NCBI RefSeq assembly: GCF_001483745.1
Contig: NZ_LQBL01000028.1
Coordinates: forward strand, 538,379-602,378
Length of the DNA stretch: 64,000 bases
Reading direction: 5' to 3'
DNA from: Serinicoccus chungangensis
Lineage (GTDB): Bacteria; Actinomycetota; Actinomycetes; Actinomycetales; Dermatophilaceae
The position numbers were made by a program, and so were the translations under genes. Under the pieces are notes generated by a model. That model worked only from the letters and a program-made list of their open reading frames with translations. It searched no databases and was not told the origin of the DNA. Of this stretch, positions 35,676-46,110 are shown piece by piece; the stretch's first letter is position 1, and each line of letters begins with the position of its first letter.

Positions 35676-36040
35676 AGGAACTCCCTCAGGACGACGGATC
35701 CGGACCGTCCCCACCCTACGCAGCGGCGCGTGCGGGCCCCGCGCACCCCCGCTCCAGGGCCTTCGTCCTGGGACGGGTGTGACTGATCACTCACCCGGTC
35801 GCACGGCCCGGACGGCGGTTCACCCTTGTGCTACGGCGTGTCGCGATGGGAGGATCGGGAACACTGTCTACGGGCCTGGCGTTGGCCCCAGCAGAGACAG
35901 CGGCGCCATACCCTGATCCGGCACCGCTCACGCAGACGGAACAACGAGGTGTCGTCGCCCGCCGGACACCCCTGGACCCCGGACGTGGGCGACGACGAGA
36001 GGGCGCCCCTGAACGGGCGCAGACCAAGGAGCAGACACTG
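35676..36040. other. 365-bp intergenic region upstream of whiB
   Basis: No gene is seen. It holds a dyad with TGTGA at 35778-35782 and TCAC at 35787-35790 and 35791-35794, resembling CRP/GlxR half-sites but with non-standard spacing. The octamer variant GCCATACC occurs near 35906. A long leader before a whiB gene is common in actinobacteria. I could not place a convincing -35/-10 pair. Confidence 0.4.
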
Positions 36041-36289
36041 ATGGACTGGCGCAACCGAGCGGCGTGCCTGGAAGAGGACCCCGAGCTCTTCTTCCCGATC
36101 GGCAACACCGGCCCGGCGCTGCAGCAGATCGAGGAGGCCAAGGCCGTCTGCCGCACCTGCCCGGTGATCGACACCTGCCTCAAGTGGGCGCTGGAGACCG
36201 GGCAGGATGCCGGTGTGTGGGGCGGGCTGTCCGAGGACGAGCGCCGGGCGCTCAAGCGTCGCAAGGCGCGCGCCCGACGGGCGAGCTGA
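36041..36289 (+). CDS. whiB1: WhiB family Fe-S transcription factor (WhiB1-like)
   Basis: 82 residues from the ATG at 36041 with AAGGAG 9 bp upstream. Cysteines at positions 9, 37, 40 and 46 match those of mycobacterial WhiB1. They are followed by DAGVWGGLSEDERRAL and a basic tail RRKARARR for DNA contact. WhiB1 binds a [4Fe-4S] cluster, partners the housekeeping sigma factor and reacts with nitric oxide. The adjacent convergent pdtaS-like gene reproduces the whiB1-pdtaS neighbourhood of mycobacteria, which supports the assignment. Confidence 0.92.
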   Translation: MDWRNRAACLEEDPELFFPIGNTGPALQQIEEAKAVCRTCPVIDTCLKWALETGQDAGVWGGLSEDERRALKRRKARARRAS

Positions 36290-36336
36290 GCCCCGACCAC
36301 CCCTGAGCACTCCATCACCGGAGGAGGCCGTGACCC

Positions 36337-37842
36337 TCAACCGGTGGCGGAGCCCCGCAGCCGCACGGTGAACCGCACGACGGTCCCGTGCGGCTGCGCC
36401 GTCTCCCAGCCGATCTGCCCGCGCAGGTCGCTGATGAGGGCCTCGACGATCTGCGTGCCCAGGCCCGCGCCCTGCCGGTCGCCGGCCTCGGGGGCGTAGC
36501 CCCGCCCGTTGTCCGCCACGCTCACCTCCAGCACGTCGGTCCCACCCTCGTCCCTCGTCCGCGCGGCGCTCACCACGACCCGGGACGCCCCGGCGGGGCG
36601 CTCCCCCTCCTCGAACCCGTGCTCGACCGCGTTGTGGACGAGCTCGGCCAGGACCATGGCGAGGTGCGTCGCGTCGTCCGGCGGCAGCCAACCGAAGGAC
36701 CCGTCCAGCTCGGTCTCCACCACCGCCTGCGTCGAGGCGACCTCCACGGTGGCCCGCAGGATGCGCGTGGCGACGTCGTCGAAGTCGACCCGCTCGGAGA
36801 ACGCCTGGCTGAGGGTGTCGTGCACCAGCGCGACGGTGGACAGCCGCCGCCCCGCCTCGGCCAGCGCCTCCTGCGCCTTGGGGTCGTCGAGCCGCCGGGA
36901 CTGCAGTCGCAGCAGGGCGGACACGGTCTGCAGGTTGTTCTTGACCCGGTGGTGGATCTCCCGGATCGTGGCCTCCTTGCTCAGCAGCTCGCGCTCGCGC
37001 CGACGGATCTCGCTGACGTCGCGCATGAGCAGCAGCGCACCCACGCGCTTCCCGGCGTGCATGAGCGGCACCGAGCGCAGGGTGAGGTTGACCGAGGCGG
37101 TCTCGATCTCGGTCCCCCACGGCGCCCGGCCGGTGAGGACCAGCGGCACCGTCTCGTCCACCGTCGCGCCCGGGGTCAGCCGCGTCGAGACGATCTGCGC
37201 GAGATCGGCGCCGCCCACGGGGTCGGTGTGCCCGAGCCGGCGCAGCGCCGAGACGGCGTTGGGGCTGGCGTAGTCGATGAGCCCGTCGGCCGTGAGCCGC
37301 AGCACGCCGTCGCCCACCCGGGGCGTCCCCCGGCCCACCCCGGTCGCCACGTGGTCCATGGGGAAGGCGCCCTCGGCGATCATCGAGAACAGCTGCTGGC
37401 TGATCTGGAGGTAGTTGACCTCCAGACCCCCCTGCTGACGCATGTTCTGCAGATCGGTATGCCGGATGAGCACCGCGATCGGGCGGCCGGTGCGGACCAC
37501 CGGGACGTACTGCTCCCGGACGTAGCCCACCTCGTCGGGGGTGGACGGGCGGCCGGTCTCCATCACCTGCGTCAGCAGCCGCTCGCGCGCCGCTCCCGGG
37601 GCCTCACCGATGACGTCGTCGTGGTAGAAGTTCGGCCCGGTGGAGGGCCGGGCGTGCGCGGCCAGGAACCAGGGCGACAGGTGCGGGTCGGCTGCGTCGT
37701 CGCGCTGGACCGGGAGCCACAGGGTCAGGTCGGCGAACGCCAGGTCCGCCAGCATCTGCCAGTCGCCGACGAGGCGGTGCACCCAGTCGATGTCGGCACC
37801 CGACATCGACGAGCGCGACAGGGTCTCCCGCAGAACAGCCAC
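36337..37842 (-). CDS. pdtaS: PdtaS-like cytosolic sensor histidine kinase
   Basis: 501 residues. An N-terminal GAF-type domain, a PAS domain around 170-290, a HisKA_2 dimerisation helix with IREIHHRVKNNLQTVSALLRLQ, and an HATPase domain (LVHNAVEHGFEEG, VADNGRGY). There are no membrane segments. In mycobacteria PdtaS phosphorylates PdtaR, an RNA-binding antiterminator. No PdtaR gene is in the window. It follows the glutamate dehydrogenase gene by 19 bp, so the two may be co-transcribed. Confidence 0.92.
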   Translation of the reverse strand: MAVLRETLSRSSMSGADIDWVHRLVGDWQMLADLAFADLTLWLPVQRDDAADPHLSPWFLAAHARPSTGPNFYHDDVIGEAPGAARERLLTQVMETGRPSTPDEVGYVREQYVPVVRTGRPIAVLIRHTDLQNMRQQGGLEVNYLQISQQLFSMIAEGAFPMDHVATGVGRGTPRVGDGVLRLTADGLIDYASPNAVSALRRLGHTDPVGGADLAQIVSTRLTPGATVDETVPLVLTGRAPWGTEIETASVNLTLRSVPLMHAGKRVGALLLMRDVSEIRRRERELLSKEATIREIHHRVKNNLQTVSALLRLQSRRLDDPKAQEALAEAGRRLSTVALVHDTLSQAFSERVDFDDVATRILRATVEVASTQAVVETELDGSFGWLPPDDATHLAMVLAELVHNAVEHGFEEGERPAGASRVVVSAARTRDEGGTDVLEVSVADNGRGYAPEAGDRQGAGLGTQIVEALISDLRGQIGWETAQPHGTVVRFTVRLRGSATG

Positions 37843-37861
37843 GGCGCGATTCTCGCAGAGG

Positions 37862-40800
37862 TCAGTCGGCGGACCCCTGGCGGACCAGTCCGCGCAGGGT
37901 CCGCAGCGCCACGGAGAGCGGAGCCAGGTCGGGCTGGCTCATGCCGCTGACCGTCCGCAGCACCTGGCTGGTGCGCACGAGGGCCTCGCGGTTCTCCGCC
38001 ATCCACTCCCGCACCCGCTCGAGGGAGTCCTCGGCCTCCTGCGTCCCGGTGCGCTCCACCACCGTCCGCGTCAGCCCGCGCATGACGCCGTACAGGTCGT
38101 CCCGCAGCGCCCCCCGCGCCAGCGAGGACCACCGGTCCTCGCGCGGCAGGTGGGAGACGTGGGTGAGCAGGTCGTCGATGCGGAAGGCCTCGGACACCCC
38201 GAAGTAGATCTCGGCGACCTCGCTGACGTCACGGTCGATCTCGCCGGCGAGCTCGGCGACGTCCAGCAGCGAGTAGCTGTCGAGCAGCGAGGCGTAGAGC
38301 TGCGCGAGGTCCTCGGGTATGCCGTTGGCCGAGGCCCACTCCGCCCGCTGCGCCCACCGCTCACGCTCATGGCCCTGGAGCAGCTCACCCAGCCGCGGGA
38401 CCAGCTCCTGGACCGGCTCGGCGAAGCGCTCGATCTCCTCGTCCATGCCGGCCGACAGCGAGCGGTTGTTGAGGAACCAGCGGGTGGCGCGGTCCAGCAG
38501 CCGCCGCACCTCGAGGTAGAGCTCGGTCTGGATGTCGGTCGGCACCCGGTTGTCCAGCGCCTCCACGGCGGCGGTGTAGTCCGCCAGCCCGAAGACGGAG
38601 CGCACCACGTGGAAGGCGCGGGTGATCTGGGCGACGGTCGCGCCGGTCTCCTCCTGGGCGCGGAAGGCGAAGGAGACCCCGCCGCGGTTGACCATGGCGT
38701 TGGCGATCTCGTTGACGACGATCTCCCGCCGCAGCGGGTGCTCCAGGATCTGCTCGCGGGCCCGCTCGCGCAGCGGCCCCGGGAAGTAGTGCAGCAGGGA
38801 GTCGAGCAGGGCCGGGTCGTCGGGCAGCTCGGTCTCGCTGAGCTCGGTCTTGAGGCCGAGCTTGGCGTAGGCCACCAGCACCGAGAACTCGGGCGCCGCC
38901 AGGCCCGTGCCCGCCTCCTCGCGGCGCGCCCACTCCTTCTCGTCGGGCAGGAACTCCAGCTCGGGGTCCAGGCCGGCGTGCTCACCGAGGTAGCGGATCA
39001 GGCGCTGGTGGACCGTGGCCATGACCCCCTTCTGCAGACGGCCGTTGCCGATGAGCACGTTCTGCTCGTAGTTGTGCCGCAGGACCTTGCGGGCGACCTC
39101 CTCGGTCATCGAGGCGAGCAGCTCGTCGCGCTCCTCCAGCGACAGCACGCCCTCCTGCACCAGAGGGGTGAGCGCGATCTTGATGTTGACCTCGTGGTCA
39201 GAGGTGTCCACACCGGCGGAGTTGTCGATGGCGTCGGTGTTGACGTGGACGCCGGCGAGCGCCGCCTCGACGCGGCCCCGCTGGGACAGCCCGAGGTTGC
39301 CGCCCTCGCCGACCACGCGGACCCGCAGCTCCCGCCCGTCGACCCGGATGGGGTCGTTGGCGCGGTCGCCGATCTGCAGGTCGGTCTCCGTGGAGGCCTT
39401 GACGTAGGTGCCGATGCCGCCGTTCCACAGCAGGTCCACCGGCGCGAGCAGGATGGCCCGCAGGAGCTCGTGCGGCGTCATCGTGCTGACACCCTCGTCG
39501 AGCCCGAGCCGCTCGCGGACCTGCGCGCTGATGGGGATGGACTTCTGCGAGCGGGGATAGACGCCGCCGCCCTCGCTGATGAGGGAGGTGTCGTAGTCCG
39601 CCCAGCTGGACCGCGGCAGCTCGAACAGGCGCTGCCGCTCGGCGTAGGAGCTCGCGACGTCCGGGTCCGGGTCCAGGAAGATGTGGCGGTGGTCGAAGGC
39701 CGCGACCAGGCGGATGTGCTCCGAGAGGAGCATGCCGTTGCCGAAGACGTCACCGCTCATGTCACCGACCCCAACGACCGTGAACTCCGTGGTCTGGGTG
39801 TCCAGCCCCAGCTCCCGGAAGTGACGCTTCACCGACTCCCACGCGCCTCGCGCGGTGATGCCCATGCCCTTGTGGTCGTAGCCGGCCGACCCTCCCGAGG
39901 CGAAGGCGTCGTCGAGCCAGAAGCCGTAGTCGCGCGCCACCCCGTTGGCGATGTCGGAGAACGTCGCCGTGCCCTTGTCCGCAGCCACGACCAGGTAGGG
40001 GTCGTCCCCGTCGTGGCGCACCACGCGCTCCGGCGGCGCGATGTCGGTGCCGACGCGGTTGTCGGTGACGTCCAGCATGCCGCTGATGAAGGTGCGGTAT
40101 GCCGCTTTCCCCTGCTCCAGCCAGGCGCCGCGGTCGACCGCCGGGTCCGGCAGGTCCTTGGGGAAGAACGCCCCCTTGGACCCGGTGGGGACGATGACGG
40201 CGTTCTTGACCATCTGCGCCTTGACCAGACCCAGCACCTCGGTGCGGAAGTCCTCGCGCCGGTCGCTCCAGCGCAGTCCGCCGCGGGCCACCGGACCGAA
40301 CCGGAGGTGGCTGCCCTCGACCCGCGGCGCGTAGACCCAGATCTCGAACGCCGGCCGGGGCTCGGGCAGCAGGTCGAGCTCGCGCGGCAGCAGCTTGAGG
40401 CTCACCCACGCCTGAGGGCGGCCGTCGCTGCCCAGCTGGTAGAAGTTGGTGCGCAGGGTGGCCTGCACGACGGCCGCCAGCGAGCGCAGGATGCGGTCCT
40501 GGTCCAGGCTGGCGACCTCGTCCAGCGCCCTCGCGACGGCCTCGGCGACCTCCTCGGTGCGGGCGGACCGCTCCTCGTCCTCGCCGTGGGCGTCGGGGTC
40601 GAACCGGGCCTCGAACAGCTCGATGAGCAGCCGGGCGATGTCGGGGTTGGCGACCAGCGCCTCCTCGAGGTAGTCGAGGCTGAAGGTGCCGACCTGGCGC
40701 AGGTAGCGGACCAGGGTGCGCAGGATGACCACGCGCCGCCAGTCGAGGCCGGCCGTGAGGACCAGGGAGTTGAGCGTGTCGGACTCCGCCGACCCGCCCC

Positions 40801-42661
40801 ATACCGCGGTGAAGGCGTCCTCGAACGCTGCCGCGACCTCGTCCTCGGTGCGGTGCTCGCCACCGTCCCACACCGTCTCCGACGGGGCGCGCAGCCCGAA
40901 GTCGTAGATGTAGTCCGGCGAGCCGTCGTCGTTGCTGCCGTCCAGCTCGTAGGGCCGCTGGACGGTGACCTCCAGCCCGAGGTCGGCGAAGACCGGCAGG
41001 ACGTGGGTGAGCGACATCTCCTCGGAGCGGTAGACCTTGAGCCGCCGCTCGGTCGGCGCCTCGCCCGGGGCGCGGTAGACGCGCGGGCGGGCCGAGGCGT
41101 CGCTGCCGTGCAGCTCGCCCAGCCGCTGCAGGTCCAGGTAGGCGGCCTCGCCGTCGAAGTCCTCCTTGTAGGCCTCGGGGAAGGCGTCGGCGTACCGGGC
41201 CACGAGGTCGCCGGTCACGCCCTCGTCCTCGACGTGCGCGGCGACGGCGTCCGCGAGACCCTCGACCCACGTCCGGGTCACGGCGGTCAGACGCTCCTGC
41301 AGCTGCCGCTGGTCGACGTCGGGCAGGTCCTGGTCCCGCGGGACCGTGATGACGAAGTGCAACTGGGCCAGCGGCCCGTCTCCGACCCGGGTGGCGTAGT
41401 CGGCCAGCTCCCCGCCGTAGGTCTCCTCCAGCAGGGACTGCACGCGGAGGCGGTTGGCGGTGTTGTAGCGGTCGCGGGGGAGGTAGACGAGGGCGCTGAC
41501 GAACCGGCCGAACTCGTCCGCCCGCACGTAGGCCTTGGCGGCCGGGCGCTCGAGGAGACGGACCACGTCGCCGGCGGTCGCGGCCAGATGCTCCACCGGG
41601 GCCTGGAACAGCTCGTCCCGGGGGTAGGCCTCCAGCACGCTGAGCAGGTCCTTGCCGGAGTGGCTGTCGGGGGCGAAACCGGACTCGGCCAGCACCTGCT
41701 TGACCTTGGCGCCGACGATCGGCAGGCGCTGGCTCGACTCCGCGTAGGCGCTCTGGGTGAACAGGCCGAGGAAGCGGTGCTCACCGACGACCTGTCCGCG
41801 CTCGTCGAAACGTCGGATCCCGATGTAGTCCAGCGGGACCGACCGGTGGACGGTGGCCCGCGTGTTGGCCTTGGTGACGGTGAGCAGGCGGGGGTCCCGC
41901 GCCGTGCGGGCCGCCTCCGGCCGCAGCACGGTGGGTGCCGGGTCGTCGCTCTCGTCCCGCAGGATCCCCAGACCGCTGCCCGCCACGGCCTGCAGCGCCA
42001 GACCGTCGTCGGTCTCGACGAGGTCGTAGCTGCGGTAGCCCAGGTAGGTGAAGTGGTGGTCGTCGATCCACGTGAGGAAGTCGACGGTCGAGCCGATCTC
42101 GTCGCGGTCCACCGACCGGGGAGGTCCGATCTCGAGCTCGTCGACGATGGCCCGGGCGCGCTGGCGCATGGTTCCCCAGTCGCGGCAGGCGCGGCGGACG
42201 TCGGTGAGCACCCGGCTCAGGTCGTCCTCGAGCGAGGCCCGGTCCTCCGGCTCCGGCACGCGGTCGACCTCGACGTGGATCCAGGACTCGACCCGCTGCC
42301 CCTCACCGACGTCCTGCGGGTCGAGGTCGAGCACGTCGCCGGTCGACTCGTCCACGACGACCTGCGGGTGCAGGAGCTGGTGCACCGACAGCCGGTGCCG
42401 GCTCACCTCGCCCAGCACCGAGTCGACGAGGAAGGGCATGTCGTCGGTCACGACCTGCACCACGGTCTGGCGGGTCGTCCAGCCACCCGCGTCGAGGGTG
42501 GGGTTGAGGACGCGGATGGCCGCGCGCCCGGCGTCCCGCCCCTCGGACAGCTCGGCCATCGAGCCCGCCATCGCCTCGCGCTGCTCCTGCTGGCGACCGG
42601 CCAGCTCGGTGGCGGCCAGGTGGTGGAAGAAGCGGTCGGTGAGCGTGTCGGTCGACGTCAT
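37862..42661 (-). CDS. gdhB: NAD-specific glutamate dehydrogenase, large type
   Basis: 1599 residues, the length of the 180-kDa class. Landmarks are the N-terminal ACT-like regulatory part (DDMPFLVDSVLGEVSRHRL), the catalytic core SKGAFFPKDLPDP and ADKGTATFSDIANGVA, and the Rossmann part EFTVVGVGDMSGDVFGNGMLLSEHIRLVAAFDHRHIFLDPDPD. It oxidises glutamate to 2-oxoglutarate, releasing ammonium. A -10 TAGGGT near 42724 and GAGGAG before the ATG support the start. PruA, encoded nearby, supplies glutamate. Confidence 0.97.
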   Translation of the reverse strand: MTSTDTLTDRFFHHLAATELAGRQQEQREAMAGSMAELSEGRDAGRAAIRVLNPTLDAGGWTTRQTVVQVVTDDMPFLVDSVLGEVSRHRLSVHQLLHPQVVVDESTGDVLDLDPQDVGEGQRVESWIHVEVDRVPEPEDRASLEDDLSRVLTDVRRACRDWGTMRQRARAIVDELEIGPPRSVDRDEIGSTVDFLTWIDDHHFTYLGYRSYDLVETDDGLALQAVAGSGLGILRDESDDPAPTVLRPEAARTARDPRLLTVTKANTRATVHRSVPLDYIGIRRFDERGQVVGEHRFLGLFTQSAYAESSQRLPIVGAKVKQVLAESGFAPDSHSGKDLLSVLEAYPRDELFQAPVEHLAATAGDVVRLLERPAAKAYVRADEFGRFVSALVYLPRDRYNTANRLRVQSLLEETYGGELADYATRVGDGPLAQLHFVITVPRDQDLPDVDQRQLQERLTAVTRTWVEGLADAVAAHVEDEGVTGDLVARYADAFPEAYKEDFDGEAAYLDLQRLGELHGSDASARPRVYRAPGEAPTERRLKVYRSEEMSLTHVLPVFADLGLEVTVQRPYELDGSNDDGSPDYIYDFGLRAPSETVWDGGEHRTEDEVAAAFEDAFTAVWGGSAESDTLNSLVLTAGLDWRRVVILRTLVRYLRQVGTFSLDYLEEALVANPDIARLLIELFEARFDPDAHGEDEERSARTEEVAEAVARALDEVASLDQDRILRSLAAVVQATLRTNFYQLGSDGRPQAWVSLKLLPRELDLLPEPRPAFEIWVYAPRVEGSHLRFGPVARGGLRWSDRREDFRTEVLGLVKAQMVKNAVIVPTGSKGAFFPKDLPDPAVDRGAWLEQGKAAYRTFISGMLDVTDNRVGTDIAPPERVVRHDGDDPYLVVAADKGTATFSDIANGVARDYGFWLDDAFASGGSAGYDHKGMGITARGAWESVKRHFRELGLDTQTTEFTVVGVGDMSGDVFGNGMLLSEHIRLVAAFDHRHIFLDPDPDVASSYAERQRLFELPRSSWADYDTSLISEGGGVYPRSQKSIPISAQVRERLGLDEGVSTMTPHELLRAILLAPVDLLWNGGIGTYVKASTETDLQIGDRANDPIRVDGRELRVRVVGEGGNLGLSQRGRVEAALAGVHVNTDAIDNSAGVDTSDHEVNIKIALTPLVQEGVLSLEERDELLASMTEEVARKVLRHNYEQNVLIGNGRLQKGVMATVHQRLIRYLGEHAGLDPELEFLPDEKEWARREEAGTGLAAPEFSVLVAYAKLGLKTELSETELPDDPALLDSLLHYFPGPLRERAREQILEHPLRREIVVNEIANAMVNRGGVSFAFRAQEETGATVAQITRAFHVVRSVFGLADYTAAVEALDNRVPTDIQTELYLEVRRLLDRATRWFLNNRSLSAGMDEEIERFAEPVQELVPRLGELLQGHERERWAQRAEWASANGIPEDLAQLYASLLDSYSLLDVAELAGEIDRDVSEVAEIYFGVSEAFRIDDLLTHVSHLPREDRWSSLARGALRDDLYGVMRGLTRTVVERTGTQEAEDSLERVREWMAENREALVRTSQVLRTVSGMSQPDLAPLSVALRTLRGLVRQGSAD

Positions 42662-42800
42662 CGTGCGCGTGCACTCCTCGGGTCGCGGGCGTCCGGCGCA
42701 CCCCGACGTGCGCCTGCCGCCACCCTACTCGGCTCCCCGCCTGCGTACCCGCCTGGGGACAACCCCCGGACCGGCCCCGCGCGCCCCCTAGGGTGGGCCC

Positions 42801-43319
42801 ATGACCGGGATCGACCGGCCCCCCGGGCCCACGGCCGCCCGGCCGCCGTCGGGGGCGGTGTCTCGTCCCGCCGCGCTGCTGCGCGCCGCCGAGGAGGTGA
42901 GCCTCCTGGCGCCCGACCTGGGGTGGTCGGAGGCCAGCGGTCTGGTGGAGGCGCTGCTCGACGGCGTCGCCCACGTCCTGGCCGATGCCGCGACCGGTCT
43001 CGACCGGCCCCGGCCCCAGCCCCTGGTGGTCGGAGCCATCGGGGGGGCCGACCGGGTGCCCGACCACGCCGGCTGCCGGGCCGCTGCCGGGCGCCTGCGG
43101 GCCCTGGCCGGGGAGGTGCTCCCCCACCCGGCACCCTGGGTCACGGAGGCCGCCGGCGTGATGACCGAGCTGGGAGACCTGCTGGACCGGGTCGCCGACC
43201 GCACCCGCAGCGGGACGCTCACCCGGGCCGACAAGGGGGTCGTCCTGCGGCGGCTGCACGGCCTGCACCGCCGCTGGCGCGCTGTGCTCCCCGGGCCGGG
43301 CGGTCAGGACGTACGGTGA
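42801..43319 (+). CDS. Hypothetical protein
   Basis: 172 residues from the ATG at 42801, 6 bp after the -10 TAGGGT (42789-42794), so probably leaderless. No recognised domain. It is rich in Ala, Leu and Arg with predicted helices (SRPAALLRAAEEVSLLAPDLGWSEASGLVEALLDGV) and a basic end (RRLHGLHRRWRAVL). No signal peptide. It is followed after 4 bp by the DUF2505 gene. Function unknown. Confidence 0.65.
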   Translation: MTGIDRPPGPTAARPPSGAVSRPAALLRAAEEVSLLAPDLGWSEASGLVEALLDGVAHVLADAATGLDRPRPQPLVVGAIGGADRVPDHAGCRAAAGRLRALAGEVLPHPAPWVTEAAGVMTELGDLLDRVADRTRSGTLTRADKGVVLRRLHGLHRRWRAVLPGPGGQDVR

Positions 43320-43323
43320 GGCC

Positions 43324-43827
43324 ATGAGGATCACCGAGACGATCCGCCACCCGGCGGACCCGCAGCGCACCTTCGAGATGCTGACCGACCACGCCTACCA
43401 GGTCCGACGTTGCGAGCGCTCGGGGTCCCTGGACCAGACCGTGCAGGTCGAGACCGCGCCGGACGGCACGACGACCGTGACGACGCAGCGGCACCTGCCC
43501 AGCGACGGCATACCGGACATGGCCAAGGGGCTCATCGGTCCCCGGCTGCTCGTGGTCGAGACGGTGCGCTGGGGGTCGCCGGACGCCGACGGCGAGCGCG
43601 AGGGCGCGATGAGCCTGGAGATGCCGGGGCTGCCCATCACCTTCACCGGCGGCATCCACCTGCGTCGCGGCTCCGAGCCGCAGGTGACCGACCACGTCGT
43701 CGACGGCGACCTGGAGGCGCGGGTCCCGCTCCTCGGCCGTCGCGTGGAGGCGATGGTCGCCGAGCGGATGCGGGAGATCGTGCAGCTCGAGGAGCGGGTC
43801 GCGCGGGAGTGGCTGGCCGAGGGCTGA
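43324..43827 (+). CDS. DUF2505 domain protein (START/SRPBCC-like)
   Basis: 167 residues from the ATG at 43324, 6 bp after TACGGT (43312-43317), whose last base is part of the upstream stop codon. The DUF2505 core is MRITETIRHPADPQRTFEMLTDHAYQVRRCE and VDGDLEARVPLLGRRVEAMVAERMREIVQLEERVAREWL. The fold is related to SRPBCC ligand-binding proteins; the ligand is unknown. Ile of DGIPDM uses ATA within the octamer. Confidence 0.82.
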   Translation: MRITETIRHPADPQRTFEMLTDHAYQVRRCERSGSLDQTVQVETAPDGTTTVTTQRHLPSDGIPDMAKGLIGPRLLVVETVRWGSPDADGEREGAMSLEMPGLPITFTGGIHLRRGSEPQVTDHVVDGDLEARVPLLGRRVEAMVAERMREIVQLEERVAREWLAEG

Positions 43828-43852
43828 GCCCCCGGGCCGGCCACCCCGCCGC

Positions 43853-45481
<1,629 letters not shown>

Positions 45482-45501
45482 GGCGTGATCTCCTCGCGGT
45501 G

Positions 45502-45533
45502 GGTCGGTCAGTCGGTCGGTCGGTCGGTCGGTC
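45502..45533. repeat. GGTC tetranucleotide microsatellite
   Basis: GGTC x2, AGTC, GGTC x5, GCTC. It spans the last codons and the stop of the DUF6912 gene (stop at 45508-45510), encoding the tail ERPTDRPTD. Loss or gain of a unit shifts the reading frame. Confidence 0.85.
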
Positions 45534-46002
45534 GCTCGGCCGGTGCCGCGTCTCGCCCGGCGTGCTCGGCCCGTCGGACCAGCTCCAGCACGTGGCCCAG
45601 CTCGGTGGTGTCGAACCAGGACAGCTCGATGTCCTCGGCGTCGTGGTCCCCCAGCAGCGAGGGGTCGCCGGTGACGACGTCGTCCCCCAGGTGGAGGGCC
45701 GCGACGCGGGGCAGGTCCACCGACGCCACCTCGATCCACAGGTCGTCCGCGGGAGCGGCGGTGACCAGCCCGGCGTCCGCGTCGACGGCGGCCAGCACGA
45801 CCGGCGCGCCGGAGCGCACCAGGTCCTCGGCGGCCACCTGCGCGGCGGCGTACTCCAGCTCGTCCCCGTCCGCGCCCGGCTCCAGCGCCCGCAGCACCTC
45901 GGTCACCGCCGTCGCCCGCACCGGGCCGGTCAGTCGACGGTCCTGCGCCAGAGCGGCCAGCTGGTCGCCGGTCACCGGCACGTAGCACCGCACGGTCGTC
46001 AT
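45508..46002 (-). CDS. DUF6912 family protein
   Basis: 164 residues from the ATG at 46002 with AGGAGG 7 bp upstream. The start TTVRCYVPVTGDQLAALAQDRRLTGPVRATAVTEVLRAL is typical of this small actinobacterial family, with a later acidic region (GDHDAEDIELSWFDTTELGHVL). Function unknown. The C-terminus is encoded by a GGTC repeat, so its length may vary between strains. Confidence 0.7.
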   Translation of the reverse strand: MTTVRCYVPVTGDQLAALAQDRRLTGPVRATAVTEVLRALEPGADGDELEYAAAQVAAEDLVRSGAPVVLAAVDADAGLVTAAPADDLWIEVASVDLPRVAALHLGDDVVTGDPSLLGDHDAEDIELSWFDTTELGHVLELVRRAEHAGRDAAPAERPTDRPTD

Positions 46003-46110
46003 CGCCGACCTCCTCGTCAGGGTCACCGGGGCGGGCCGCCGGCAGCGGCCTCACCGTCATGGTGTCAGACGTCGGCCGGGTCGCGGTGGGTGGGGCGACG
46101 GGGCGCAGCC

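Noticed and set aside
36330-36371. 13-codon ORF with a strong GGAGGAGG ribosome site after whiB
   Set aside because: It overlaps the 3' end of pdtaS in antisense, has no family resemblance, and the purine run may be chance.
37640-43327. A 1895-codon open frame on the plus strand
   Set aside because: It is antisense to gdhB and pdtaS, its translation is Gly/Arg/Val-rich without domains, and long antisense frames are expected at this GC content.
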